64,000 nt of DNA from contig NZ_JPNB01000002.1 in NCBI RefSeq assembly GCF_000732725.1, positions 1,488,001 to 1,552,000 on the forward strand, read 5' to 3'. The first letter of the stretch is position 1, and every line of letters starts with the position of its first letter. A program made the translations under genes and the position numbers. The notes below the pieces were generated by a model. The model was given only the letters and a program-made list of their open reading frames with translations, made no database searches and was not told where the DNA came from. Positions 18,033 to 27,067 of the stretch are shown here, piece after piece. The stretch is from Kineothrix alysoides (GTDB lineage: Bacteria; Bacillota; Clostridia; Lachnospirales; Lachnospiraceae).

Positions 18033-18431
18033 ATGATGCAGACAGAATTTATACAGGTAGGAGAAATACAGTTAGAAAAAATAAGTGAAGGCGAAAAAAC
18101 AGCCGTTTATATCCATACCAATGAGCCCGTCATTACCGACACGCAATCGGCTCTGGATCTAATGGCTACAGTGAGATACGAGGTGGACTGTGATATCTTT
18201 TTGTTGGACAAGGCGAATATTAAGGAAGAGTTCTTCGATTTGAGCACGCGCCTTGCAGGAGAAATCGCGCAGAAATATGTCAATTACGGAGTTAAGCTCG
18301 TAATCATAGGGGATTTTTCTGCTTATACGAGTAAGTCCCTGCACGATTTCATTTATGAATGCAATAACGGAAAGGATTTATTTTTTGTGTCGGGTAGAGA
18401 GGAAGCCTTAGAAAGGGTCTTTCCTGCCTAG
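18033..18431 (+). CDS. DUF4180-family protein
   Basis: 132 residues. ATG 18033 follows GAGGAGATAGGC; an upstream ATG at 17994 is open but lacks a ribosome site. The pattern ALDLMATVRYEVDCDIFLLD, then FFDLSTRLAGEIAQKYVNY, then KLVIIGDFSAYTSKSLHDF matches DUF4180, a STAS-like fold of unknown function common in Firmicutes. Soluble and probably cytoplasmic. Neighbours give no pathway clue. Confidence 0.8.
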   Translation: MMQTEFIQVGEIQLEKISEGEKTAVYIHTNEPVITDTQSALDLMATVRYEVDCDIFLLDKANIKEEFFDLSTRLAGEIAQKYVNYGVKLVIIGDFSAYTSKSLHDFIYECNNGKDLFFVSGREEALERVFPA

Positions 18432-18598
18432 CACGCCGACCTGCTGGTATTTATGACAAACATGTTCTGAATATAATTCGGGATATATCAACCTTGGGGC
18501 ATAACTATAGAAGTTTTTTTGTGGCTTGGACGCGAACTTGCAAAGTGTCCATTGTGTAGTTCCAACAGACTATAATTTAAGAGAAGGAAGCATATTCC

Positions 18599-19036
18599 AT
18601 GAACATTAAGCCATATTCCAGAAAAGCACATTATTATGAGACGGATCAGATGGGTATTATTCATCATGCAAATTATATTCACTGGCTTGAGGAAGCCCGG
18701 GTGGATTTTATGGAGCAGATAGGGTTCGGCTATGACCGCGCCGTGAGCTCCGGAATCGACTTTGCATTGCTTGGTGTATCCTGCGAGTACAAATCCATGG
18801 TTCGCTTCAATGATATTGTGGAGATACGGGTATCCTTTGCGTCCTTAACGCCGGTACAAATGACGGTTCGCTATCAAATTACCGATGTGGAAAGCGGTAA
18901 GCTGAGGGCGGTGGGAGAAAGCAGGCACTGCTATTTTGATTCCAACAAAAAGCGTCTGGTTTCCCTAAAAAAGGTTCTGCCGGAATTGTATGACCTGTTT
19001 GCTTCGTTCTCCCCGGAAGAGGGAGCGAAAGAGTAA
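18599..19036 (+). CDS. Hotdog acyl-CoA thioesterase (YbgC/FadM type)
   Basis: 145-residue 4HBT hotdog thioesterase. The active-site Asp is in YETDQMGIIHHANYIHWLEE, the family signature, followed by GFGYDRAVSSGIDFALLGVSCEY. It would hydrolyse acyl-CoA thioesters in the cytoplasm; chain length cannot be inferred. The start follows GAAGGAAGCATATTCC. Monocistronic, convergent with the histidine kinase gene. Confidence 0.9.
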   Translation: MNIKPYSRKAHYYETDQMGIIHHANYIHWLEEARVDFMEQIGFGYDRAVSSGIDFALLGVSCEYKSMVRFNDIVEIRVSFASLTPVQMTVRYQITDVESGKLRAVGESRHCYFDSNKKRLVSLKKVLPELYDLFASFSPEEGAKE

Positions 19037-19061
19037 GCTCTGCTTTTAGCCATTGCACTGG

Positions 19062-20126
19062 TTAATTTGAGGACGATATATTAGGAAGCCGTATCTCGAA
19101 GGTAGTACCGCTGCTGCCGGTAACAGGCACGGAGATAGAGCCCCGGTGAAGGCTTAATATTTTTTGTACCAGCGTAAGCCCCAGCCCGTTTCCCTGCGTG
19201 GTATGGGAGGTATCGCTCTGATAGAACTTGTCGAAGATGCGGGCAAGGGATTTCTCCGCGATTCCGCAGCCTTGGTCTGCGAAGCGGAATACTGTCTCCG
19301 CAGCCTCCTGCTTTATCGATACTTCTATGACGGAATATTCCGGGGAAAATTTAATGGAGTTATCCAGTAAATTCAGCCATACCTGCCAGAGAAGTTCCGC
19401 GCAGGCGTAGATGTTAATTTCCTCACACTCCAAATAAATCTCCATGTGCTTGGCGTTCCATTTATTTTCCAGGAGAGCCACCACCCGGCGTATCTGCTCG
19501 CTCACATTATAGGTGGTCTGATCCGATAAAATGGTCTGATTTTCTATTTTGGACAAATTCAGCACATTGGTAGCAAGATCCGACAACCGGTCGGACTCCG
19601 AAATAATGATATCCAGATATTCGTTACGTTCTTCCTGTGATAAGTTCTCATATTTCAGCATCTTCGCAAAGCCCCTCATGGAAACGATAGGCGTTTTGAA
19701 CTCGTGAGAAAAATTGTTTATAAAATCGGCCCGGAGCATCTCGATATTGCCGAGCTCCGCCGCCATATGATTAAAGCTTTCGTTCAACTTCATCAGCTCC
19801 GGGCTGTCCTCATTCAAATCAAGGCGCACTGAAAAGTCTCCTGCTGCCAGTTTATCGGTAGCCACAATTATTTTGCGGAAGGGAGAAAGGAATATGCGGC
19901 TGAAAATAACAGATAATATAGTGCCGACAAAAATAGAAGGCAAAGCCAGAAGAAGAAAGGGCATCATAGCGGAGCGAAAGTGATGCAACCCGAGGCGAAC
20001 GAGAAGCATCGCAATAAAAAAAACAATTGCAAGAGAAAAGACCATGATAATAAAAACCATTACGGTAAAGCGCAGGGCGAGGGGCGCCTTTTTTATTTTA
20101 CAGATTTTTTCCATAACCTTATTCAC
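19062..20126 (-). CDS. Two-component sensor histidine kinase
   Basis: 354-residue membrane kinase. It has two membrane helices (about residues 18-42 and 55-78) with almost no extracellular loop, then HAMP, a DHp domain with NNFSHEFKTPIVSMRGF carrying the phosphorylated His, and a HATPase domain (LLDNSIKFSPE, FADQGCGIA, GNGLGLTLV). Short extracellular loops are typical of sensors that detect membrane-active compounds. GTG start at 20126 overlaps the response regulator stop by 8 bases; an internal ATG at 20114 is an alternative. The divergent neighbour is an efflux operon, the probable target. Confidence 0.93.
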   Translation of the reverse strand: MNKVMEKICKIKKAPLALRFTVMVFIIMVFSLAIVFFIAMLLVRLGLHHFRSAMMPFLLLALPSIFVGTILSVIFSRIFLSPFRKIIVATDKLAAGDFSVRLDLNEDSPELMKLNESFNHMAAELGNIEMLRADFINNFSHEFKTPIVSMRGFAKMLKYENLSQEERNEYLDIIISESDRLSDLATNVLNLSKIENQTILSDQTTYNVSEQIRRVVALLENKWNAKHMEIYLECEEINIYACAELLWQVWLNLLDNSIKFSPEYSVIEVSIKQEAAETVFRFADQGCGIAEKSLARIFDKFYQSDTSHTTQGNGLGLTLVQKILSLHRGSISVPVTGSSGTTFEIRLPNISSSN

Positions 20127-20796
20127 ACTTCTTCACCACCTTATAGCCAATCCCTCTTATAGAAACAATTTCAAATTCGGGATAGTGCTCAAATTTTTTC
20201 CGCAGGCGGTTAACGTGCACATTTACCGTCGCATCTGTCGTTTCCGAATCCATTCCCCATATTTCATCCATCAACTGAATACGCGTGAAAATCTTATCAG
20301 GATAAGATAACAGTTTATAGAGCAGATAGAATTCTTTTTGAGGGAGAGTCTGTGATTCCCCTTCCCTCGTAACAGTAAAAGAATCGTAATCCAGAGAAAT
20401 TTTGCCTATAGTCAGCTTATGCTCGCTTACGATTTTGGCCCGTCGAAGCAGAGCCTTGATACGAAGGAGCATTTCCTCCTCGTTAGCGGGCTTGACCATA
20501 TAATCGTCAGTGCCTACGATAAAACCCTTGACCTTATCATCCGGAAGCTGCTTGGCGGTCAGCATAAGAATAGGAACCATGTCCCCCACTTCCCGAAGCT
20601 GCCTGGTGAATTCATATCCGTCCATTTGCGGCATCATGATATCCAAGACGATTAAGTCGATATGCTGTTTGTCCATCAATTCTAAAGCGGACAGACCGTT
20701 ATCAGCAGAAAAAACCTCGTAACCTGCGTGCGTCAATATGGCGCGCATTAATTTTGACGTATGCTTATCATCTTCTACGACCATAATGTGGAACAT
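20119..20796 (-). CDS. OmpR-family response regulator
   Basis: 225 residues. The start at 20796 follows AGGAGGATTTTT; an upstream in-frame extension to 20829 lacks a ribosome site. The receiver domain has the acidic pair in VVEDDKH, the phospho-acceptor Asp in LIVLDIMMP and Lys in LTAKQLP. The C-terminal winged helix reads IWGMDSETTDATVNVHVNRL. Cotranscribed with the kinase. The direct repeats at 20871 and 20918 are its likely binding sites, giving autoregulation and control of the divergent efflux genes. Confidence 0.95.
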   Translation of the reverse strand: MFHIMVVEDDKHTSKLMRAILTHAGYEVFSADNGLSALELMDKQHIDLIVLDIMMPQMDGYEFTRQLREVGDMVPILMLTAKQLPDDKVKGFIVGTDDYMVKPANEEEMLLRIKALLRRAKIVSEHKLTIGKISLDYDSFTVTREGESQTLPQKEFYLLYKLLSYPDKIFTRIQLMDEIWGMDSETTDATVNVHVNRLRKKFEHYPEFEIVSIRGIGYKVVKKCE

Positions 20797-20855
20797 GAAA
20801 AATCCTCCTCTTTTTTGCACAGTGAACACTTCCGAGTTTATCGCTTGTGTTATCT

Positions 20856-20887
20856 ATTCTACCATAAAAAATAAACTCTATATAAAC
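20856..20887 (-). promoter_or_regulatory. Regulator promoter with 11-bp-spaced direct repeats
   Basis: ATAAAC-5 nt-ATAAAC (20871-20887) lies about 9 bases upstream of a minus-strand -10 (TAGAAT, 20861-20856). Eleven-base spacing of 6-base half-sites is typical for OmpR-family regulators, and the site takes the place of the -35. Confidence 0.55.
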
Positions 20888-20917
20888 AAAGTAAAATTTT
20901 TATTATATGTCAATTTA

Positions 20918-20950
20918 GTTTATTTTCGGTTTATTCATTTCATGTATAGT
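20918..20950 (+). promoter_or_regulatory. Efflux-operon promoter with matching direct repeats
   Basis: GTTTAT-5 nt-GTTTAT (20918-20934), the reverse complement of the repeats at 20871, lies 10 bases upstream of TATAGT (20945-20950). The mirror arrangement puts one regulator box over the -35 of each divergent promoter. Confidence 0.55.
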
Positions 20951-21003
20951 GTCAAAAGACATTTGAAAAATCACAGGAGTTTGGAAGGAGTAGAGTTCTA
21001 AAG

Positions 21004-22791
21004 ATGGTAAAGGTAAAAGATTTTATGAAAAAGCACAAGAAGTTGTTGATACTGCTTTGCATTCTTATCGTGATAGCAATCGGCGTACTGGCAGTCAGGG
21101 CGCAATTTAATAAGCGGATGGAAGCTGTGCAGGCAGCAATGAATAAACAGGAAACGGCGTTAGTTGAAAAACGCTCTCTTGTAAGTTCGATTTCTGCAAC
21201 AGGAAAAGTGATAAGTAACGAAAGCAAGAGCATCACCGTAAACTTGTCAGGAGTGGAGATAAAAGATGTAAACATAGAGGTTGGAGATACGGTTTCCGAG
21301 GGCGATGTCTTGCTTGCGTTCGATTCCTCAGACATTGAGGACAGTTTGGCGGATGCGAAGACTTCTCTGAACGCAAGCAGCGGCAAATCCGGTATTTCGG
21401 TTTCCTCCTCCCAGCGAAGCCTTGCGGAAGCGCAGACAGCGAGGGATATCGACGCGGAGCGCGCAAATCAGGATGTTGCGGATGCTTGGAACGATTATCT
21501 GGAGGCCTTGACAGATCTGGAAGAGGCGGAGGATGATTACGACAATGCAAAGCAGACTACCTCTGAGAAAAAGGGGGAGCTGGAGCTTAGGCAGGCGAAT
21601 GCAGAATCTGCAAAAGGCAGTATGGAATCTGCCGCTTCGCAGTTCGGTTCTACGGTAGGCGGATTGAAGAGTACCTATGGAGCATATGATTTCAGTGCAT
21701 TATCCATCGAGAACAATAACTTGATCAACTTAAGCGGTTCTGATTTCGTGACGGACGCAGATACAGCGGCTACGGATGCTGTAACGCAGGCAATCGTCGG
21801 CTTGATTGCCTTGCAGCAGCAATACAATTCAGCCAGCGCGGCTTATAGCGCAAACAGTTCGGAATCAGCAAGCTGGCAGACGAAATATTCCACAGCTCAA
21901 AGCGGCGAATCCACTTATGAAAAAGCGGTAGACACAGCAAAGAGTACGGCAGACAGCAAGCTGGATGCTTATAATACTCAAGTAAGAAACCAGGAGGACT
22001 CCGCAAGAAATAATTCCAGTACGGTTGCTGTCAAGGAAGACGGGTTAAAGAGCGACAAGCTGACTGCAACTACGTCATCCTTAACCGATAAGCAGCAGGT
22101 GAAGCAATATGAAACGCAGCTCGAGGATTGCATTGTGAAGGCTCCTTTTTCGGGAGTTGTGACGGCAGTCAATGTAGAAGCCGGAGACATCTATAAAGGG
22201 GAATCCATCTTGACGATAGAGGATACCAGCTCTTATGAGGTGTCTGCAGAAATTGATGAATACGACATCAGTAACATCGAGCTTGGACAGAAGGTCGTGA
22301 TCAAGACAAACGGTACGGGTGATGCACAGCTGGAAGGCACTGTCATCGACATAGCTCCCAAAGCTACGGAAACTACGGGAACGGACGTTACCTATACCAT
22401 CAAGATATCGGTGGATACTCCTAACGATGATCTTCGTCTGGATATGACAGCAAAGCTCAGTATCATTTTGGAAAGTAAGGATAACATCATGACAGTACCT
22501 TATGATGCGGTGCAGATTGACGATGAAGGCAAAAAATATGTGGAAGTAGTTACCGGCGAAGCAATGCCTGCCCAAACAGCCGCTGACACGAACATATCGG
22601 GTGAAGCGGGTGCGAAAACCACATCGAATACGGAACTCGTTTATATAAATACGGGCATCGAAAGCGATTATTATGTAGAAGTGGAAAGTGATGAGCTGGC
22701 CGAAGGGATGCAGGTCGTTGTGAAAGCGCCGGAAAGCAGCACCGATTTGGAAAGTATTATGTCCATGCGGGGACCCATGGGAGGTTTTTAA
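21004..22791 (+). CDS. Membrane-fusion adaptor of a MacAB-like ABC efflux system
   Basis: 595 residues, HlyD/MacA family. One N-terminal membrane helix (about 14-34) anchors it. The lipoyl/barrel-sandwich halves (about 55-110 and 370-420; VEVGDTVSEGDVLLAFD and VNVEAGDIYKGESILTIED) are split by a very long Ala/Ser/Gln-rich coiled-coil hairpin (about 110-365). A beta-barrel domain (YEVSAEIDEYDISNIELGQ) follows. The hairpin is long for a Gram-positive adaptor, which normally has no outer membrane to span. It is followed 3 bases later by the ATPase and then the permease, so all three form one transporter. Confidence 0.92.
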   Translation: MVKVKDFMKKHKKLLILLCILIVIAIGVLAVRAQFNKRMEAVQAAMNKQETALVEKRSLVSSISATGKVISNESKSITVNLSGVEIKDVNIEVGDTVSEGDVLLAFDSSDIEDSLADAKTSLNASSGKSGISVSSSQRSLAEAQTARDIDAERANQDVADAWNDYLEALTDLEEAEDDYDNAKQTTSEKKGELELRQANAESAKGSMESAASQFGSTVGGLKSTYGAYDFSALSIENNNLINLSGSDFVTDADTAATDAVTQAIVGLIALQQQYNSASAAYSANSSESASWQTKYSTAQSGESTYEKAVDTAKSTADSKLDAYNTQVRNQEDSARNNSSTVAVKEDGLKSDKLTATTSSLTDKQQVKQYETQLEDCIVKAPFSGVVTAVNVEAGDIYKGESILTIEDTSSYEVSAEIDEYDISNIELGQKVVIKTNGTGDAQLEGTVIDIAPKATETTGTDVTYTIKISVDTPNDDLRLDMTAKLSIILESKDNIMTVPYDAVQIDDEGKKYVEVVTGEAMPAQTAADTNISGEAGAKTTSNTELVYINTGIESDYYVEVESDELAEGMQVVVKAPESSTDLESIMSMRGPMGGF

Positions 22792-22794
22792 CGT

Positions 22795-23511
22795 ATGGAG
22801 AAAAGACCAATCATAGAACTTAACGATATCATTAAGCGGTTTTATGTCGGACAGCCTAATGAGCTGCAGATATTGAACGGAATCTCGATGACAGTGCGGG
22901 AAGGAGAATTTGTCTCCATTGTAGGAGCCTCGGGATCGGGGAAATCTACCCTGATGAATATTATCGGTATCCTCGACCGCCCTACGGAGGGCTCCTATGT
23001 TCTCGACGATGTTAACGTCATAGCGGCCAAGGACGAGAGCCTGTCCAAGATACGAAACCGTAAAATCGGCTTCGTATTTCAGACCTATAATCTGATTGCC
23101 AGGACTAATGCCATTAAAAATGTAGAAATGCCCATGCTTTATGCAGGTATGGGAAGAAAGGCGAGAGTGGAAAGGGCGAGGGAGCTGTTAGACATGGTGG
23201 GGATGGGAGATCGCATGCACCATCTGCCGGAGGAGCTATCCGGCGGACAAAAGCAGCGTGTTGCCATCGCCAGGGCCATGTGCAACGATCCGGCCATCAT
23301 TCTGGCGGATGAGCCCACGGGCGCACTGGATTCCCAGACGGGACGTATGGTAATGGACTTATTTCATCAACTTCACGAAGAGCAGGGCAAGACCATCGTG
23401 CTGATTACCCATTCTCCGGAATTAGCAGAGGAAACGGAGAAAATTATCACGCTTAAGGATGGCTCGATTATCGGAGAAAGGAAGGGGAGTGGAAGAGCAT
23501 GCTTATCATAG
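22795..23511 (+). CDS. ABC transporter ATPase (MacB/LolD type)
   Basis: 238 residues. Walker A GASGSGKST, signature LSGGQKQRVAIARAM, Walker B IILADEPTGALDS and the switch His in LITHSPE. This subgroup powers MacB-type mechanotransmission exporters of antimicrobial peptides, macrolides or lipoproteins. It starts three bases after the adaptor gene and overlaps the permease by 13 bases. Substrate unknown; the linked two-component system suggests an envelope-stress or peptide-efflux role. Confidence 0.96.
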   Translation: MEKRPIIELNDIIKRFYVGQPNELQILNGISMTVREGEFVSIVGASGSGKSTLMNIIGILDRPTEGSYVLDDVNVIAAKDESLSKIRNRKIGFVFQTYNLIARTNAIKNVEMPMLYAGMGRKARVERARELLDMVGMGDRMHHLPEELSGGQKQRVAIARAMCNDPAIILADEPTGALDSQTGRMVMDLFHQLHEEQGKTIVLITHSPELAEETEKIITLKDGSIIGERKGSGRACLS

Positions 23512-24788
23512 AAAATGTACGGCTGGCGTTATCCAGTTTGAAAGCGAATAAGATGCGGGCGCTCCTTACAATGCTGGGAATCATCATTGGTATTGCTTCC
23601 GTTATCGCTATTATGACAGTTGGTAATTCCCTGACCTCCTCCATCACCAGTTCTATGTCCTCCATGGGAGCTAACAACATCACAGTGGGCTTACAGCAGA
23701 GGGAGAACGAGGAGGAGGAAACGGAAACAGGGATGACCTTCGGCAGCGAACGTAACCAGCAGAAATCCGCCAAGGAGGAAGACTATTTCACGACGGAGAT
23801 GCTGGAGAGTTATTGTGCAACATATCCGAATGAGATATATGCCTTATCGGCGTCCGAAACCATCGGCAGCGGACAGATTGAGGATGGGAATTTATATGCC
23901 AACGTATCGGTAATGGGAGCGAGCCAGGGATATTTCGTGGCCAACGACTTAACGATTCTGTCAGGACGCTTTTTCTCCGACAGAGAGACGGATGACGGAG
24001 ATAAGGTTGCCATTATCTCAGAAAAAGCGGTGAACAATATGTTTCAGGGGGATGTGGAGAAAGCCATAGGAAGTACGATCCAGACGAATATAAACGAATC
24101 GTATGAAAATTATACGGTAGTCGGAGTATACGAATACGAGGAGTCTGCCTTCACTTTTTCTACCTCATCGGAAAAGGATATTAACACCAACGTATACATT
24201 CCTTTGAAGACTGCGCTCGATAAGAACCATAAAACAGGGTATACCAGTTTTACGGTAGTTACGCAGGCAGGGGTGGATTCGGATCAGTTTGCAGGCACGA
24301 CGAAAAGCTATTTTAACACCTATTATAGGAACAACCGTGACTTCGAAGTGTCGGCGGCGAGTATGGCATCTCTGGTGAGCGCTATGTCCGATATCATGGG
24401 TACGGTAACGACTGCAATATCTGTTATTGCCGGAATCGCTCTGGTGGTAGGCGGAATAGGAGTTATGAACATCATGCTCGTATCCATTACCGAGCGCACG
24501 AGAGAGATCGGTACGAGAAAGGCACTGGGTGCTACCAACGGTTCTATCCGGCTGCAATTTATCGTAGAGGCAATTATCATTTGTATGATAGGTGGTATTA
24601 TCGGAATTGCGTTGGGAATAGCAGGAGGAATACTGGGAGCGCAGCTCATGGATTCTGAGGCGTCCGTATCGGCAAGCAGTATCATCATATCGCTGTTGTT
24701 CTCCATAGGAATCGGAGTATTCTTCGGATATTATCCGGCGAACAAAGCAGCCAAGATGGACCCTATTGAAGCGCTGAGATATGAATAA
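23499..24788 (+). CDS. MacB/FtsX-type ABC permease
   Basis: 429 residues. An N-terminal membrane helix (ALLTMLGIIIGIASVIAIM) is followed by a roughly 240-residue extracellular MacB_PCD domain. Three membrane helices of the FtsX domain form the C-terminus, with the conserved coupling stretch SITERTREIGTRKALGAT. It ends with YYPANKAAKMDPIEALRYE, typical of this family. Last gene of the efflux operon, with a terminator 20 bases later. Confidence 0.95.
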   Translation: MLIIENVRLALSSLKANKMRALLTMLGIIIGIASVIAIMTVGNSLTSSITSSMSSMGANNITVGLQQRENEEEETETGMTFGSERNQQKSAKEEDYFTTEMLESYCATYPNEIYALSASETIGSGQIEDGNLYANVSVMGASQGYFVANDLTILSGRFFSDRETDDGDKVAIISEKAVNNMFQGDVEKAIGSTIQTNINESYENYTVVGVYEYEESAFTFSTSSEKDINTNVYIPLKTALDKNHKTGYTSFTVVTQAGVDSDQFAGTTKSYFNTYYRNNRDFEVSAASMASLVSAMSDIMGTVTTAISVIAGIALVVGGIGVMNIMLVSITERTREIGTRKALGATNGSIRLQFIVEAIIICMIGGIIGIALGIAGGILGAQLMDSEASVSASSIIISLLFSIGIGVFFGYYPANKAAKMDPIEALRYE

Positions 24789-24809
24789 AGAATAGTACGG
24801 AAATGGAAG

Positions 24810-24845
24810 GGCGCTGACAGCGACAGATATGTCAGCGCCTGTTTT
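24810..24845 (+). terminator. Intrinsic terminator of efflux operon
   Basis: GGCGCTGACA / TGTCAGCGCC perfect 10-bp stem with a 10-base loop, then TGTTTTCT. Degenerate repeat copy D follows. Confidence 0.85.
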
Positions 24846-24903
24846 CTGTAATAAGAAAGAGCTTCTACTGCGTAAAAAACAGATGCACAGCTTTTGCTCT
24901 GCT
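24846..24903. repeat. Intergenic repeat family, copy D (degenerate)
   Basis: CTGTAATAAGAAAGAGCTTCTACTGCG keeps the inverted module in weak form, followed by CAGATGCACAGCTTTTGCTCTGCT, a shortened form of the core. It sits directly behind the efflux terminator. Confidence 0.5.
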
Positions 24904-24930
24904 CTATGTCGATACTGATTTATAATATGT

Positions 24931-25731
24931 CTATAAGGCCTTTCCTGAAAAAAGAGTGCCTACGCTTACGCCTTTAATAATATCGTATAGAGCAGCAGGA
25001 TTTTTCCCGTTTGCGATAACCGTGTCGATGCCCTGGGCAGTGGCTAGTTTCGCAGCTTGGAGCTTTGTCTTCATGCCACCCGTACCGCGTCGTGAGCCTG
25101 CGCCTCCGGCTAAGGACTGTACCTCTTCGTCAATTTCGGCGATGCGCTCTATGAGCTTTGCGTTAGGATGGAGGCGGGGGTCACTGTCATAAAAGCCGTC
25201 GATGTCGGACAAGATCACGAGCTTCTGGGCTTTACACAATATGGCGACAACAGCGGACAGCATGTCATTATCACCGAAAAGCCGATCCTCCGATTCGATT
25301 TCCGTGTAGCTGACGGAATCGTTTTCATTTACGATAGGTATGATGCCCATTTCCAGCAGGGAATCGAAGGTGTTAGTGAGATTCTCCTTTTTTTCCTCGA
25401 TTTCCATATCCTCAGCGTTTAAGAGGATTTGGGCAATAGTTTTATCATAGTCGTTGAAAAATTTATCATATAAGAACATAATGCTGCACTGCCCTACTGC
25501 GGCGGCGGCCTGTTTAAGCCGCATGCTGGTAGGACGTGTTTTCATTTTCAGCTTATTGGTGCCTACGGCAATTGCTCCTGAGGATACGAGTATAATTTCA
25601 TATCCCATATTCTGGACGTCGGATAAGGCACAGGCAAGGCGGTCGAAGGAACGTAAATCGTTTTGACCGATGTCGTTTGTGAGTGTGGAGGTGCCGACCT
25701 TTACAACAATTCTATTTTGATATAATCCCAT
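24931..25731 (-). CDS. proB: Glutamate 5-kinase, short form without PUA domain
   Basis: 266 residues. First step of proline synthesis: ATP-dependent phosphorylation of glutamate. Amino-acid-kinase motifs: VVKVGTSTL, LVSSGAIAVG, PIVNENDSVSYTEIE, FGDNDMLSA, LSDIDGFYDSDPR and GTGGMKTK. It lacks the C-terminal PUA domain of the 367-residue E. coli enzyme, a form known in other bacteria. proA is not adjacent. The start follows GGAAGGCCCCCC. Monocistronic and divergent from the LysR gene. Confidence 0.95.
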   Translation of the reverse strand: MGLYQNRIVVKVGTSTLTNDIGQNDLRSFDRLACALSDVQNMGYEIILVSSGAIAVGTNKLKMKTRPTSMRLKQAAAAVGQCSIMFLYDKFFNDYDKTIAQILLNAEDMEIEEKKENLTNTFDSLLEMGIIPIVNENDSVSYTEIESEDRLFGDNDMLSAVVAILCKAQKLVILSDIDGFYDSDPRLHPNAKLIERIAEIDEEVQSLAGGAGSRRGTGGMKTKLQAAKLATAQGIDTVIANGKNPAALYDIIKGVSVGTLFSGKAL

Positions 25732-25980
25732 AGGGGGGCCTTCCTTTCGCGTAAGTTACTTTTGAATCGATAAAGTAGTATATTCTATTTCTTTTTCTTG
25801 AAAACTCCATGGGCATAATGTATCATAAATCTATAAATTACAAAAGCGCATATTTATCATAAATATCATTACAAAAACGGATATAAAAATAAGCGAATGT
25901 AACATATATAAAATTAAGTAATTGATGAGTAACGGCAATCGGGATAACCGCATGAATTATGGCAGAAAGAGTGAATAAAA

Positions 25981-26847
25981 ATGGACATGAATATTCAAAA
26001 ATATATGGCCTTTATTTCCACAGTGGAATATGGAAGCTTCACAAAGGCCGCAAAGCTGCTGAATTATTCCCAGTCGGGAATCAGCCGTATGATTAATGAC
26101 TTGGAAAAAGAATGGGGGATATCGCTTCTGGAACGCGGGCGTTCCGGTGTACGCCTGACCTCAGACGGCTTGAAGCTTTTGCCGTATGCAAAGAATGTAT
26201 GCAGAGAATATCAAAAGCTGCAAACGCAGGTGGAGGAGCTGAACGGACTTCAGTCAGGACTCATTCGAATAGGCACGTTTTCAAGCGCGGCGACCCACTG
26301 GCTTCCTAACATTATAAAAAAATTTCAAAAAGATTATCCTAACATCGATTATGAACTCCTTCTGGGAGATTATGCTGAAATAGAGAGGTGGATATTAGAA
26401 GGGCGCGTAGACTGTGGATTTCTTAGGCTTCCTACGCTTCCCGAACTGGAAACAATTTTTTTGGAGCAGGATAAGCTTCTTGTTGTTTTGCCTGAGAAGC
26501 ATTTTCTTGCAGATTGCGAATATTTCCCTGTCAAAGCGCTGGAAGATTCCCCCTTCCTGCTTCTTGGAAAAGATGAGAATTCCGAGGCTGCGGAGATATT
26601 TGAGCGGTGCGGCATATCCCCTGAGATTCATTTCACCACATGGGATGATTATGCGATCATGTCCATGGTAGAAAGCGGTCTGGGTATCAGCATCCTGCCG
26701 GAGCTCATTTTGCGCCGTATTCCCTATCGCATCGTGGCGAAAGAACTGGAAATACCCTCTTACCGGAAAATAGGAGTAGCTCTTAAAAATAAAAAGGGTG
26801 CGTCGCTGGCAGTCAGGAGATTTCTGGATTATATCGAATATAGATAA
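25981..26847 (+). CDS. LysR-family transcriptional regulator
   Basis: 288 residues. N-terminal winged helix: MAFISTVEYGSFTKAAKLLNYSQSGISRMI, then a linker helix. The substrate-binding domain begins at about residue 90 (GLIRIGTFSSAATHWLP). It ends at the family's usual length. It lies between proB and the nad operon on the same strand as nad, but 220 bases and a separate promoter separate them, so no regulatory link is shown. Effector unknown. Confidence 0.94.
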   Translation: MDMNIQKYMAFISTVEYGSFTKAAKLLNYSQSGISRMINDLEKEWGISLLERGRSGVRLTSDGLKLLPYAKNVCREYQKLQTQVEELNGLQSGLIRIGTFSSAATHWLPNIIKKFQKDYPNIDYELLLGDYAEIERWILEGRVDCGFLRLPTLPELETIFLEQDKLLVVLPEKHFLADCEYFPVKALEDSPFLLLGKDENSEAAEIFERCGISPEIHFTTWDDYAIMSMVESGLGISILPELILRRIPYRIVAKELEIPSYRKIGVALKNKKGASLAVRRFLDYIEYR

Positions 26848-27006
26848 TTCGTTTCAATATTCTTTTCATCTGCTTCACTTCTTGATAAAAGCGGCAAATC
26901 TTTCGTTACGGCCCAATATTAATCCCCGAATATCATTTTATAATTTTAACCCATTTTATATAAAAGTTTATACACAGTGTTATGCTAAATGCCAAATAGT
27001 GCTGTC

Positions 27007-27035
27007 TTGTCATATGACATTACATGTGATAAAAT
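27007..27035 (+). promoter_or_regulatory. Promoter and operator-like palindrome of nadABC
   Basis: TTGTCA (27007-27012), 17 bases, then TAAAAT (27030-27035). The perfect palindrome TGTCATATGACA (27008-27019) covers the -35. Niacin repressors of the NiaR type bind TGTC...GACA sites in Firmicutes, so a NAD-responsive repressor is a reasonable guess. A TATAAT at 27045 is an alternative -10. Confidence 0.45.
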
Positions 27036-27067
27036 AGGCACCAGTATAATTTAGAGAGGAACACGAG

